Numbered from the stretch's first letter, positions 34,530 to 44,209 are shown. The stretch is 64,000 bases of DNA from Candidatus Phosphoribacter hodrii (GCA_016707175.1 JADJIB010000005.1:124001-188000); one strand, 5' to 3'. The notes: a model not told the origin generated them from the sequence alone. Made by a program: numbers and translations.

Positions 34530-36008
34530 ATGTCTGCCAATGAGTTTCCTGTCATCCTCGTTGCCATCGTCGGGCTGATCATCCTGCTCGTCGTGGTGGG
34601 GGTGCTCGTCGCCTCGCGCTACAAGGTGGCCGGGCCAAACGAGGCCTTCATCGTCACCGGACGCAAGGGCAAGGAGATCCGCGACGTCGAAACCGGTGAG
34701 GTCTCCACCGATCTGTCCGGGCAGAAGGTCGTCATGGGTGGCGGCATTTTCGTCGTGCCGTTCGTCCAGCGCCTGCACGTCCTGGACCTCTCCAGCCGCC
34801 GGATCATGATCCAGATCCGCGGCGCCGTCTCGGGCCAGGGCGTCAAGCTCAACCTCGACGGGGTTGCCCTCGTCAAGGTCGGCGGCAACGAAGACTCGAT
34901 CCGCGCGGCGGCCCAACGCTTCCTTACCCAGCAGCGCGAGATCGAGACCTTCACGCAGGAGACCCTGGCGGGCTCGCTGCGCTCGATCGTGGGTTCACTG
35001 ACCGTCGAGCAGATCATCCGTGACCGGGCCGCCTTCGCCCAGCGAGTGGCCGACGAGTCGGAGACCTCGCTTACCGGTCAGGGTCTGGTCCTTGACACCT
35101 TCCAGATCCAGGACATCACCGACGACGGGAGCTACCTCTCCGACCTCGGCCGCCCCGAGGCCGCCAGGGTTGGGCAGACGGCGGCGATCGCCGAGGCCAA
35201 CGCCCGACAGGCTGCGGAGCAGGCTCGGCTGGCCGCCGAGCAGGAGATCGCCATAGCCAACCGTGAGTTGGCCCTCAAGCAGGCCGAGATCAAGGCGCAG
35301 ACCGACGCGGCCACCGCTCAGGCCAACGCCGCCGGCCCCCTGGCTCAGGCCGACCGCGACCAGGCGATCCTTGCCGAGCAGGAGAAGGTCGCCGTGCGTA
35401 AGGCCGCGCTCACCGAGCGCCAGTTGGACACCGAGGTTCGCCGCCCGGCCGACGCCGCCCGGTATCGCGTCGAGCAGGAGGCCGACGCCCGCAAGGCGGC
35501 CTCGATCGCCGCGGCCCAGGCCGACGCCGAGAAGGCCCGGCTCACAGGTGAAGGCGAGAAGGCTCGGCGCACCGCCGAGGCCGACGCCCTGCGAGCCGAA
35601 GGCACCGCCCAGGCCGCCGCGATCCTCGCCACCGGCGAGGCCGAGGCCCAGGCGATGAACAAGCGCGCCGACGCCTACGCCCGCTACAACGAAGCCGCCG
35701 TCCTGCAGATGCTCGTCGAGGTCCTGCCCAAGGTCGCCCGCGAGCTCGCCTCGCCCATGGCGGCGATCGACAACCTCACCGTCATCTCCACCGACGGCGC
35801 CGGGGCCCTGCCCAAGCAGGTGACGGCCAACCTGGTCCAGACCATGTCGATGCTCAAGAGTGCGACCGGTTTCGACCTGGAGGACATCGTCAAGCGGTAC
35901 TCCGGGTTCGTCCCGGCTCCCGCCACGTCGGTGACGGCGGCCACGACGGCCCCTGCGGCACCGGCGGCCGAGACCGCGCCGCCCGCCACGCCTGCCACCT
36001 CCGCCTGA
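34530..36008 (+). CDS. flotillin-like SPFH protein
   Basis: The N-terminal membrane segment (VILVAIVGLIILLVVVGVLV) is followed by an SPFH/band-7 domain and a long Ala/Glu/Lys-rich coiled-coil region with many repeated AEAEK-like segments (residues 220-400). The layout is that of flotillin/YuaG (492 residues). It scaffolds membrane microdomains together with NfeD, encoded just upstream. The C-terminus ends in an Ala/Pro/Thr-rich tail. The pair is a classical two-gene operon. Confidence 0.92.
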   Translation: MSANEFPVILVAIVGLIILLVVVGVLVASRYKVAGPNEAFIVTGRKGKEIRDVETGEVSTDLSGQKVVMGGGIFVVPFVQRLHVLDLSSRRIMIQIRGAVSGQGVKLNLDGVALVKVGGNEDSIRAAAQRFLTQQREIETFTQETLAGSLRSIVGSLTVEQIIRDRAAFAQRVADESETSLTGQGLVLDTFQIQDITDDGSYLSDLGRPEAARVGQTAAIAEANARQAAEQARLAAEQEIAIANRELALKQAEIKAQTDAATAQANAAGPLAQADRDQAILAEQEKVAVRKAALTERQLDTEVRRPADAARYRVEQEADARKAASIAAAQADAEKARLTGEGEKARRTAEADALRAEGTAQAAAILATGEAEAQAMNKRADAYARYNEAAVLQMLVEVLPKVARELASPMAAIDNLTVISTDGAGALPKQVTANLVQTMSMLKSATGFDLEDIVKRYSGFVPAPATSVTAATTAPAAPAAETAPPATPATSA

Positions 36009-36030
36009 CGGGCGCAGGCTAGGGGCTCGC

Positions 36031-36053
36031 GCTCGAGTTCTTTCTGCTCGAGC
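36031..36053. terminator. hairpin downstream of flotillin gene
   Basis: GCTCGAG (36031-36037) and CTCGAGC (36047-36053) form a perfect 7-bp inverted repeat with a 9-base loop. It lies 22 bases after the flotillin stop and before the HNH gene. There is no T tract, which is normal for high-GC terminators, so the call is weak. Confidence 0.4.
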
Positions 36054-36171
36054 CGGGTCCTGGTCGCCCGGGCGGACGCTGCGGATCGTTACCCGTTTGT
36101 GTTGCGTTTGCCTGTGGAAGCGGCGGTTTGGGGTGGGTGGCCTGTCGGTGGTCGCTGTTAGCGTCGGGGCT

Positions 36172-37855
36172 ATGGACAGCAGCGAAGTGACTCGTGACTC
36201 GGCATCTCGCCGGGCTGAGATTCGTGCTGCGACGAAGACTGTCGCTGAGTTGGTGGCGTCGTTGTGGCAGGTCCAGGGTGGCGAGTTGGGGGCCTTGTTG
36301 GGTGAGTTGGACGCTCTCGCTGCGGTCGTGTGCGGTGCTCGGGTCGCGGTCGTTGGCGAAGCGGAGGCGCGTGGTGAGATTTCCGCGTCGCAGGCGGGGT
36401 CGACGGCCGGGTGGGTGGCTGAGCACGCCCCGACGTTGGCGGCTGGGAGTGGTGCGGGGCAGGTCGCCCGGCTCGTCCGCGAATGCACGCGCCCGGACCT
36501 GTCGACGGTCCGGGCCGCGGCTATCACGGGTGCTGTGAGCGTGCCGGTCGCGTTGACGGTGGTCAGCGAGTTCGCCCGCCTGAAGCCGCGTCTGCGTGAG
36601 GAGGCCGCTCCGACTGTCTTACAAGGTCTGCTGGACATGGGGATCGCTGACGGGCCCGAAGGGTGTCCGGTCGCTGCGTCCCGCGCTGTTGGCGGCGCAT
36701 GGTGCGGATGGGGAGTTCCAAGCCGATGCCGACACCGCCGAACGTCTCGTCTCGCTGTCGCGCCCGTCGACCGACGAGCTGGGTGCCTTGACCTACCAGC
36801 TCGTGTTAGACCCGGTTGGAGCGGCGGCGTTGGAGGCGGCGATCGGCCCCTTGTCGGCGCCGGTCCCCGGACCGGACGGGGAACGCGACCCGCGCAGCCC
36901 GCAGTTGCGTCGTGGGCAGGCGTTGATCGAGGTATGCCGCCGCGCCACCAGCGCCGGCGACCGCCCACCGGCTGGGGTGAAGACCACGCTCATGCTCACC
37001 ATGAGCTACGACGACCTCGCAGCGCGGGTCGGCGCCGCGACGGTGGTCGGCTCGACTCAGGGCGGCTCGCTCATCGCGCCCGAGACGGTGCGTCGGCTCG
37101 CGTGCGACGCGAACGTCATCCCCACCGTCCTCGGTAGCCGCGGGGAGATCCTCGACCAAGGCCGATCCACCCGGCTGGCGACGCCCGGACAGTTGGCGGC
37201 GCTCTGGTTACGGGACGCGGGGTGCAGTTTCCCCGGCTGCACGACTCCCGCCCATTGGTGCGACGCCCACCACCTGGTCCATTGGGCCGACGGCGGGGCA
37301 TCCGACCTCACCAACCTGGCGTTGTTGTGCGGGCGACACCACTCCATCGCCCACCGAGACCACCTCATCGGTTATGTCAACGCCCCCTGCGGTGCTGTCG
37401 ATGGCGGTGCTATCGATGGAACTGCTGTCACCTGGAACGTCATCCCCGGAAGCTACGACCGCCGCGACGACGGACCCTCAGCGCACGGTGACCAGTCATC
37501 GGGCGACCCACCACCCGGCGACCCACCACCAGCGAACCAACCACCACGGGTCCATCCCCACGGTGACCCGCCCGTACCCCAGTGCCGTCAATCACCAGGT
37601 CACCACGAGTGGGACAACCCTGGCCCCGACGCGGAGCCCTGGGCAGATCTCTGGCCAGACGCGAACCCAGCGGCCGAGACCCGGCCGGCGGACGATGCTG
37701 CCGGGCGCTGTCACGGGCCCGACGCCGAGCCCTGGGCAGACCTGTGGGCGGACTCGGGACACCGCGGCGACAGCGAGCCCACGGATCACTCGGACCGATA
37801 CCACCCCAACCCCGAAGCAGACCCGTGGTACGGCTCAGGCGGCCCGGCCGCGTAA
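36172..37855 (+). CDS. DUF222/HNH endonuclease-like protein (frameshifted)
   Basis: The N-terminal DUF222 domain (residues 1-165) leads to a C-terminal HNH motif: C-x2-C in CSFPGCTTP, DAHHLVHWADGG and LLCGRHHSIAH. Members resemble the 13E12 repeat family of mycobacteria and are multi-copy in actinobacteria. Near 36660 the frame shifts by plus one; removing a G from GAAGGGTGT restores PEGVRSLRPALLAAHGADG. The last 160 residues are low complexity and Pro/Asp-rich, with GPDAEPWADLW twice. The nuclease role is unproven. Confidence 0.82.
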
Positions 37856-37865
37856 CCGGGCCGCC
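37838..37865. terminator. 10-bp GC-rich hairpin at the HNH gene stop
   Basis: GGCGGCCCGG (37838-37847) and CCGGGCCGCC (37856-37865) pair perfectly around an 8-base loop that contains the TAA stop at 37853-37855. It is a plausible intrinsic terminator for the HNH gene. Confidence 0.65.
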
Positions 37866-37877
37866 TCCGACCTTGCC

Positions 37878-37914
37878 GACTGCATGAACACGATATAACG
37901 TGTTTCTGGCAGTC
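37878..37914. promoter_or_regulatory. nested palindrome upstream of MFS gene
   Basis: An inner AACACG (37887-37892) pairs with CGTGTT (37899-37904) around an AT-rich centre; an outer GACTGC (37878-37883) pairs with GCAGTC (37909-37914). It sits 47 bases before the MFS start. An AT-rich centre is unusual in this sequence and suggests a promoter/operator for the transporter. No regulator gene is adjacent. Confidence 0.55.
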
Positions 37915-37961
37915 GCGACATATCGTGCCTGCATCGGCCCAGCCCCGGACGAGGAGTCCCC

Positions 37962-39249
37962 GTGAAACGAGCCTTCGTTGCGCCCGGCTTCCCTCGTCTG
38001 TATGCCGCGCTGAGCACCTCCGCGCTCGGCGACTCGATCCTGCTGCTCGTCCTGTCGATGTGGGTCAAGACGATCACCGGCTCGAACGCCGCGGCTGGCC
38101 TGACCTTCCTCTTCATGCTCCTCCCGGCGCTCGTCGCCCCGGCTCTGGGCATCTGGGTCGACCGGGTTCGCGCCAAGCCGCTGCTCGTCTGGGGCAATGT
38201 CCTCTCGGCCCTCGCAGTCCTGCCCCTCGTCTTCGTCCGCTCGGCCGACCAACTCTGGATCATCTGGACCGTCGCGTTCCTCTACGGCGTGTCCTTCATC
38301 GTCCTGCCCGCCGGAGTCAACGGCCTCCTCAAGGAACTCATCGCCGACGACGTCCTCGTCGATGCCAACGCTGCCCTGCAGACGACCAAGGAGGGCTTTC
38401 GGCTCTTCGGCCCGCTCGCGGGGGCGGCCCTGTTCGCGTGGACGGGGGGTTGGCTCGTGGCAGTGATCGACGCCGCGTCATTCCTCATCGCTGCAGGTCG
38501 TCATCGCCTCCGTCAAGGTGCAGGAGGCGGCGCCCGCACCCGAGGGCGGGCACATCTGGGTCCAACTCACCGCCGGAGTCCGTCACCTCGTCGGAGACCG
38601 GGCCCTGCGGCATACCCTCGTGGGCTTTGGGATCATGCTGCTCGTCCTGGGGTTCACCGAGTCGTCCATCTATGCGGTGCTGGACGCCTTCGGGAAGCCG
38701 GCGGCGTTCGCCGCGGTGCTGGTCACCTTCCAGGGGGTGGGAGCGGTCATCGGTGGGCTCACCTCCAACCTCGTGGTCCGTCGGCTCGGTGAGGTCGGGA
38801 CCACCGCCCTGGGCATGGTGGTGCTTGCGGTCCCCCTCGGCGTCATCGCGAGCGCGACCAACGTGAACGTCGCGCTGGCCGCGCTCGTCGTCGTCGGTGT
38901 CTCGATCCCCTGGCTGTTCGTCGCCGTGAACACCCTCGTCCAGCGCCGCACCCCTCAGGCCGTGATCGGCCGGGCGTCGATGGCGCTCGAGGTGCTGATG
39001 GGCACCCCGCAGGCCATCTCGCTGGCCGTCGGAGCGCTGCTCGTCGTCTTCGTCTCGTTCCGCACGATTTTCGTCATCATCGCGCTGGCCACGCTGGCGG
39101 GCGCCAGCTACATCGCGATCATGCTGCGCCGCGAGATCGCTGCCGACCTCGCCGCCTCGCGCGATCGGCGCGCCGAGATCGGTGGGCTCGGCCCGGCCGT
39201 GGATGCGGCGCCAAGAGCTGACCTCCCGACGCCCGAGTCACCCGCGTAG
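37962..39249 (+). CDS. MFS transporter (frameshifted)
   Basis: About twelve membrane segments fit the drug/metabolite MFS pattern (residues 1-170: LYAALSTSALGDSILLLVLS and PAGVNGLLKELIADDVLVDA). Near 38495 the frame shifts, one base extra between ATC and CTGCAG, so the second half (VVIASVKVQEAAPAP to PTPESPA) is in another frame. Repaired length about 429. The C-terminus overlaps the convergent IclR gene by 12 bp. A nested palindrome lies upstream. Substrate unknown. Confidence 0.82.
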
Positions 39250-39993
39250 TCGTGCCGTCAGCGCAGCCGCCACCCGGCGCACCTGCTCGACCAACCGGTC
39301 CCGGCCCGCGGTGTCGACGACGTCCGACGGGTAGGTCACGGCGACCGCGGCCACCGGATGGTCGGTGTGGTCGACGACGGCGACGGCCACCGACGCCAAG
39401 CCCTCGGTCACGGTGCCGGACTCCACGGCATACCCCCTGGCGCGGGTCTGCGTCAGCGCGCGGCGCAGTTCGGTGAGGGTGCGTGGGCCGTGCTCCTCGC
39501 GCCGGATCAGTTGGGACGCAGCGGGATACAGCGCGCGCACCTGTGCGGCGGGGAGCCTCGACAGCATGGCGAGGCCGCTCGCGGTGAGCTCGGCGGGCAG
39601 GCGCACCCCGACGTCGGTGACCAGTCGCGGACGCCCGGCGGCGCGCTCCTCGACGACGTAGAGGACGTCCCGGCCGTGCATGACGGCGAGGTGCGCGTTG
39701 TGCGTCGTCGCATCGACCAGTCGGGCGAGCAGCGGCGCGGCGATCCGCTGCAGCGGCGCCTGCCGCCGATAGGCGGAGCCCAACTCGTAGGCCGCGGCAC
39801 CCAGCCCGAACCGGCCCGACTCGCGCAGGTGGCTGACAAAGCCGCGGTCCGCGAGGGTCATGAGGATGCGGTAGGTGCTCGACCGGGGCAGGCCCAGGTC
39901 GCGGGCGATCGCGGCGGCCGGCAGCGGCTCGGTATGCCGTGCCAGCAGTTGCAGCACGTCGAGGGCGTGCGCGACGGCCGGGTTCGGATCCAT
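39238..39993 (-). CDS. IclR-family regulator, probably of the hut genes
   Basis: The N-terminal winged helix (DVLQLLARHTEPLPAAAIAR and PRSSTYRILMTLADRGFV) is followed by an IclR effector-binding domain (LGAAAYELGSAYRRQAPLQR onward). It is divergent from hutH with a near-perfect 20-bp palindrome between them, so it most likely controls histidine degradation in response to histidine or urocanate. That role is inferred from position only. Confidence 0.87.
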   Translation of the reverse strand: MDPNPAVAHALDVLQLLARHTEPLPAAAIARDLGLPRSSTYRILMTLADRGFVSHLRESGRFGLGAAAYELGSAYRRQAPLQRIAAPLLARLVDATTHNAHLAVMHGRDVLYVVEERAAGRPRLVTDVGVRLPAELTASGLAMLSRLPAAQVRALYPAASQLIRREEHGPRTLTELRRALTQTRARGYAVESGTVTEGLASVAVAVVDHTDHPVAAVAVTYPSDVVDTAGRDRLVEQVRRVAAALTARLRG

Positions 39994-40021
39994 GCAGTCA
40001 GGCTCTCACGGCTTGACCAGG

Positions 40022-40041
40022 GTGTCTCATATCTGGGACAC
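40022..40041. promoter_or_regulatory. 20-bp operator candidate between IclR regulator and hutH
   Basis: GTGTCTCA (40022-40029), TATC, and TGGGACAC (40034-40041) form an inverted repeat with 7 of 8 arm positions complementary. It lies in the 100-bp divergent promoter region between the regulator start (39993) and hutH (40094). It suits binding by the dimeric IclR protein; binding is an inference. Confidence 0.6.
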
Positions 40042-40093
40042 GATCTGGTGTCGGCCTCTCCCAGAAGGCGACACCGCACCCTCTAATGGGCAC

Positions 40094-41647
40094 ATGAGCA
40101 CTCCAGACCACCCCGCGGTGACCGTCGGCGACGGACCGTTGACGATCGACCATGTCGTCGCCGTCGCTCGGCATGACGCCCGCGTCGTCATCTCTGCCGC
40201 CGCCGTGGCCCGGATGGCCCAGACCCGGGCGGTCATCGACGGGCTGGCCGACGATGTCGAGCCGCACTACGGAGTCTCGACCGGCTTCGGCGCCCTGGCC
40301 ACCCGGCACATCCCCCTCGAGTTGCGCACCCAACTGCAGCGCTCTCTCGTGCGCTCGCACGCGGCCGGCAGCGGTGCCGAGGTCGAGAGGGAGGTCGTCC
40401 GCGGGCTCATGGTGCTGCGCCTGGCCACCCTCGCCACCGGCCGCACGGGGATCCGCCCCGTCGTCGCGCAGACGTATGCCGCGATGCTCAACGCCGGGAT
40501 CACGCCCGTCGTGCATGAATTCGGCTCACTCGGGTGCTCAGGCGACCTGGCTCCGCTGGCCCACTGCGCGCTGGCCGCCATGGGCGAAGGGCCGGTCCGG
40601 CTGGCCGACGGAACTCCCTCGGACGCCGCGAGCGCCCTGCAGGACAACGGCATTGAGCCTGTGGTCCTGCGAGAGAAGGAAGGCCTGGCCCTCATCAACG
40701 GCACCGACGGAATGCTCGGCATGCTGTGCCTGGCGATCTCGGACCTGCGCGGGCTGCTCACCGTGGCCGACGTGACGACCGCGATGAGCGTCGAGGGCCT
40801 GCTCGGCACCGACGACGTCTTCGCCGCCGACCTTCAGGCCCTGCGGCCGCAGCCGGGCCAGGCCTTGTCGGCCGCGAACATTCGCCGGGTTATCGCCGAC
40901 AGCCCGATCCGGCACTCGCACGACACCGAGGACTGCCCCCGCGTCCAGGACGCCTACTCGCTGCGGTGCGCCCCCCAGGTGACGGGGGCGGCGCGGGACA
41001 CGGTCGAGCATGCGGCGCGGATCGCGGCATACGAACTCGCCTCTGCCGTCGACAATCCCGTGGTGACGCTCGACGGGCGCGTGGAGAGCAACGGCAACTT
41101 CCACGGGGCGCCGGTCGCCTACGTCTTGGACTTCCTCGCGATCGTCGCGGCCGACGTCGCGAGCATGAGCGAGCGGCGCACCGACCGCTTCCTGGACCGC
41201 TCCCGCAGCAACGGACTGCCGGCCTTCCTCGCGGGCGACCCGGGTGTCGACAGCGGCCACATGATCGCGCAATACACCCAGGCCGCGATCGTCTCGGAGA
41301 TGAAGCGGCTGGCCGCGCCCGCGAGCGTCGACTCGATCCCGTCGTCGGCGATGCAGGAGGACCACGTCTCGATGGGCTGGTCGGCTGCCCGCAAACTGCG
41401 GCGCTCGGTCGACGGGCTCACCCGCGTGCTGGCCATCGAGTTGCTCACTGCGGCACGGGGGTTGGACCTGCGAGCGCCGCTGCAGCCGAGCCCCGCCACT
41501 GGCGCGGTCGTCGCCGCCCTGCGCGAACGGGTTGCCGGGGTGGGTCCTGACCGCTTCCTGGCACCCGAGATCGAGTATGCCGTGCAGCTCGTCGCGTCGG
41601 GCCGCGCCCTCGCGGCGGCCGAGTCCGTCACCGGGCCGTTGGCCTGA
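40094..41647 (+). CDS. hutH: histidine ammonia-lyase
   Basis: HutH removes ammonia from histidine to give urocanate, the first degradation step. The self-forming MIO cofactor loop appears as GSLGCSGDLAPL: a Cys-Ser-Gly version of the more usual Ala-Ser-Gly, which I believe also occurs in other actinobacterial HutH proteins. YGVSTGFGALA and the later SSAMQEDHVSMGW are further signatures. Length (517 residues) is normal. ATG 40094 is chosen because a longer frame crosses the regulator start. Confidence 0.95.
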   Translation: MSTPDHPAVTVGDGPLTIDHVVAVARHDARVVISAAAVARMAQTRAVIDGLADDVEPHYGVSTGFGALATRHIPLELRTQLQRSLVRSHAAGSGAEVEREVVRGLMVLRLATLATGRTGIRPVVAQTYAAMLNAGITPVVHEFGSLGCSGDLAPLAHCALAAMGEGPVRLADGTPSDAASALQDNGIEPVVLREKEGLALINGTDGMLGMLCLAISDLRGLLTVADVTTAMSVEGLLGTDDVFAADLQALRPQPGQALSAANIRRVIADSPIRHSHDTEDCPRVQDAYSLRCAPQVTGAARDTVEHAARIAAYELASAVDNPVVTLDGRVESNGNFHGAPVAYVLDFLAIVAADVASMSERRTDRFLDRSRSNGLPAFLAGDPGVDSGHMIAQYTQAAIVSEMKRLAAPASVDSIPSSAMQEDHVSMGWSAARKLRRSVDGLTRVLAIELLTAARGLDLRAPLQPSPATGAVVAALRERVAGVGPDRFLAPEIEYAVQLVASGRALAAAESVTGPLA

Positions 41648-41683
41648 GGTGTGCTGATGAGGCCGAGCAGCGTCCGGCGCCCA

Positions 41684-42114
41684 TCAGGGGCGGGGCGACA
41701 CGCCTTCGACATAACCCCGGGGGAACACCGCGCGGACGTCGGTGTGGACAAAGTCGTCGCCCTTGTAGAGGAGCGGCTCGCCGACGTCCTTGGCCAGGGC
41801 GTAGGCGAAGCAGTCGCCAAGGTTGAGCCGGGCCCGATGGCCCGAGCCGCGGCCGAAGTCGCGGAACGCCTCGCGGGCGAGGCGCGCCTGACGCTCGGTG
41901 AACGGCGCGATCTCGACGTGCAGCCAGTCCAGGACCTCATCGAACGACCTCGTCAACTCCGGTCGGCCCTTGCCGTCGATCACCATGGCGGCCTCAACGA
42001 AGGTGGGTGCCGCCATGCGCCGGCGCGACGCCTCGAAGATCGCGGCGTGGAGGAGGCCGTGCTCCGGCTCCCCTTCAGCACGATGGCGCACACCGCCGAA
42101 CTGTCGAGGATCAC
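41684..42114 (-). CDS. vapC: VapC-like PIN-domain toxin (frameshifted)
   Basis: The N-terminus VILDSSAVCAIVLK carries the first catalytic Asp of the PIN fold; the second half has a GDCFAYALAKDVGEPLLYKG segment with the later acidic residues. The frame is lost near 42070, where GGGG needs one more G to join LKG to EPEHGLLHAAIFEASR. GTG 42114 overlaps the vapB stop by 4 bp. It is inserted on the opposite strand between hutH and hutU. Repaired length about 143 residues. Confidence 0.8.
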
Positions 42115-42368
42115 ACCGGGAGCCCGTTCTCGTCGTACATCTCCTCCATGAACCGTTTCGTGGCCGCTCGCTCCTCGTCGGTGACCGTGTATGAGGCCAA
42201 GATCTCCTGGACCCGACGGAACCGCTCCTGCGCCTCGGCAGCCTTGCTGCGCTCCTCGATGAACCGCTCCAAGGCTTGCTCGAGCACGCGCACCTGGGTC
42301 TGCCCGGTGAGCGCGGCCGCCTCCTTGGCCAGGCGGCATACCCGCTCGTTCTTGATGTTGAGACTCAC
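42111..42368 (-). CDS. vapB: VapB-like antitoxin (Rv0623 type)
   Basis: This 85-residue protein begins MSLNIKNERVCRLAKEAAAL (from GTG 42368), the N-terminal signature of Rv0623/PSK-type VapB transcription factors, and ends in a Glu-rich helical tail (VTDEERAATKRFMEEMYDEN). It overlaps vapC by 4 bp. A direct GGTAGA repeat (13-bp period) lies upstream in the 54-bp gap to the divergent hutU gene. The module probably regulates itself. Confidence 0.85.
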   Translation of the reverse strand: MSLNIKNERVCRLAKEAAALTGQTQVRVLEQALERFIEERSKAAEAQERFRRVQEILASYTVTDEERAATKRFMEEMYDENGLPV

Positions 42369-42422
42369 CGGTTACACCTTTCTACCCATACTGTCTACCA
42401 ATCTACCCTGAAGGAGTCCGCC

Positions 42423-44078
42423 ATGGAAGGCGCCCGCCCCGTCCGTGCCCCCCGCGGCACCACCCTCACTGCCCGTTCGTGGCAGACCGAGGCTCCGTTG
42501 CGGATGCTCATGAACAACCTCGACCCCGAGAACGCCGAGCGGCCCGACGACCTGGTCGTCTATGGCGGCACCGGGCGGGCGGCGCGCGACTGGCGCAGTT
42601 TCGACGCGATGGTGCGCACGCTGACGACGCTCGCGCCCGACGAGACGATGCTCGTCCAGTCGGGCAAGCCGGTCGGCGTCTTCCAGACCCACGAGTGGGC
42701 GCCGCGCGTGCTCATCGCCAACTCCAACCTCGTCGGCGACTGGGCGACGTGGCCGGAGTTCCGGCGCCTGGAGCACCTCGGGCTGACGATGTACGGCCAG
42801 ATGACCGCCGGGTCGTGGATCTACATCGGCACCCAGGGCATCGTCCAGGGCACCTATGAGACGTTCGCCGCCATCGCCGACAAGAGGTATGCCGGCACGC
42901 TGGCCGGGACGCTCACCCTCACCGGTGGCTGTGGCGGCATGGGCGGCGCGCAGCCGCTCGCCGTGACCCTCAACGGCGGTGCGTGCCTCATCGTCGACGT
43001 CGACCCGGCCCGGTTGCATCGGCGGGTCGAGCACCGTTACCTCGACGAGGTCGCCGGGTCGCTCGATGAGGCGATCGAGATCGCCCTGGCCGCCAAGCGC
43101 GACCGCCGGGCCTGGTCGGTCGGCGTCGTCGGCAATGCGGCCGAGGTGTTCCCCGAGTTGCTGCGCCGTGGGGTGGACATCGACATCGTCACCGACCAGA
43201 CGTCGGCGCACGACCCGCTTTCCTATCTGCCGGAAGGCATTTCGCTCGGCGACTGGCAGGACTATGCCGAGCGCAAGCCGGAGGAGTTCACCGATCGGGC
43301 GCGGGTGTCGATGGCCCACCAGGTCGAGGCGATGGTCGGCTTCATGGATGCCGGCGCCGAGGTCTTCGACTACGGCAACTCGATCCGCGACGAGGCCCGG
43401 CACGGTGGGTATGGCCGGGCGTTCGACTTCCCCGGCTTCGTGCCGGCATACATCCGGCCGCTGTTCTGCGAAGGGAAGGGGCCGTTCCGCTGGGCCGCCC
43501 TCTCCGGAGACCCGAAGGACATCGCGGTGACCGACGAGGCGATCCTCAAGCTCTTCCCGGACAACGACCGCCTGCACCGGTGGATGCGCGGGGCGAAGGA
43601 GCGAATTGCTTTCCAGGGCTTGCCTGCTCGCATCTGCTGGCTCGGTTATGGCGAGCGCGACAAGGCGGGCGCGCTGTTCAACGACCTCGTCGCCTCGGGC
43701 GCAGTGAGTGCCCCGATCGTCATCGGTCGCGACCACCTCGACTGTGGGTCGGTGGCCAGCCCCTATCGCGAGACCGAGTCGATGCTCGACGGGTCCGACG
43801 CGATCGCCGACTGGCCGCTGCTCAACGCGCTGACGGCCGCCTCGTCGGGCGCCACGTGGGTGTCGATCCACCACGGCGGCGGCGTCGGCATCGGTCGATC
43901 CATCCACGCGGGTCAGGTGTCGGTCGCCGACGGGACACCGCTGGCCGCGCAGAAGCTCGCCCGCGTGCTCACCAACGACCCGGGCATGGGCGTCATCCGG
44001 CACGTCGACGCGGGCTACGAGGCTGCGGACGTCGTCGCGGCCGACCTCGGCGTCCGCATCCCCATGCGCGAGCAGTGA
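42423..44078 (+). CDS. hutU: urocanate hydratase
   Basis: HutU adds water to urocanate to give imidazolone propionate. The 551-residue protein has GGCGGMGGAQPLAVTLNGG near residue 180 for NAD+ binding and SIHHGGGVGIGRSIHAG in the C-terminal half, both urocanase signatures. ATG 42423 has a GAAGGAG ribosome-binding site. It is separated from hutH by the reverse-strand vapBC pair, so it must have its own promoter in the 54-bp gap. Confidence 0.96.
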   Translation: MEGARPVRAPRGTTLTARSWQTEAPLRMLMNNLDPENAERPDDLVVYGGTGRAARDWRSFDAMVRTLTTLAPDETMLVQSGKPVGVFQTHEWAPRVLIANSNLVGDWATWPEFRRLEHLGLTMYGQMTAGSWIYIGTQGIVQGTYETFAAIADKRYAGTLAGTLTLTGGCGGMGGAQPLAVTLNGGACLIVDVDPARLHRRVEHRYLDEVAGSLDEAIEIALAAKRDRRAWSVGVVGNAAEVFPELLRRGVDIDIVTDQTSAHDPLSYLPEGISLGDWQDYAERKPEEFTDRARVSMAHQVEAMVGFMDAGAEVFDYGNSIRDEARHGGYGRAFDFPGFVPAYIRPLFCEGKGPFRWAALSGDPKDIAVTDEAILKLFPDNDRLHRWMRGAKERIAFQGLPARICWLGYGERDKAGALFNDLVASGAVSAPIVIGRDHLDCGSVASPYRETESMLDGSDAIADWPLLNALTAASSGATWVSIHHGGGVGIGRSIHAGQVSVADGTPLAAQKLARVLTNDPGMGVIRHVDAGYEAADVVAADLGVRIPMREQ

Positions 44079-44111
44079 GTGTGCCGCCCGCGCCGACCTC
44101 GGTGGTGCGCA

Positions 44112-44181
44112 GCTTGTATGAGGGTAGTGACGCTTGGATGAGGCTAGACACTCATACAAGTGACACCAACCTCATACAAGC
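44112..44181. repeat. 70-bp palindromic element, copy B
   Basis: The outer arms GCTTGTATGAGG (44112-44123) and CCTCATACAAGC (44170-44181) are perfect complements, and inner units repeat CTTGNATGAGG/CTCATACAAG. It lies in the 131-bp gap between hutU and the M20 gene. Copy A is at 16552-16621; I count 57 of 70 identities. Confidence 0.85.
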
Positions 44182-44209
44182 GCGCGACTGAGCCCGAAAA
44201 GGAGACCCC

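Noticed and set aside
40511..40560. A defective MIO loop in hutH because Cys-Ser-Gly replaces Ala-Ser-Gly
   Set aside because: Cys-Ser-Gly can also cyclise and I believe it is found in other actinobacterial HutH proteins, so the enzyme is probably active.
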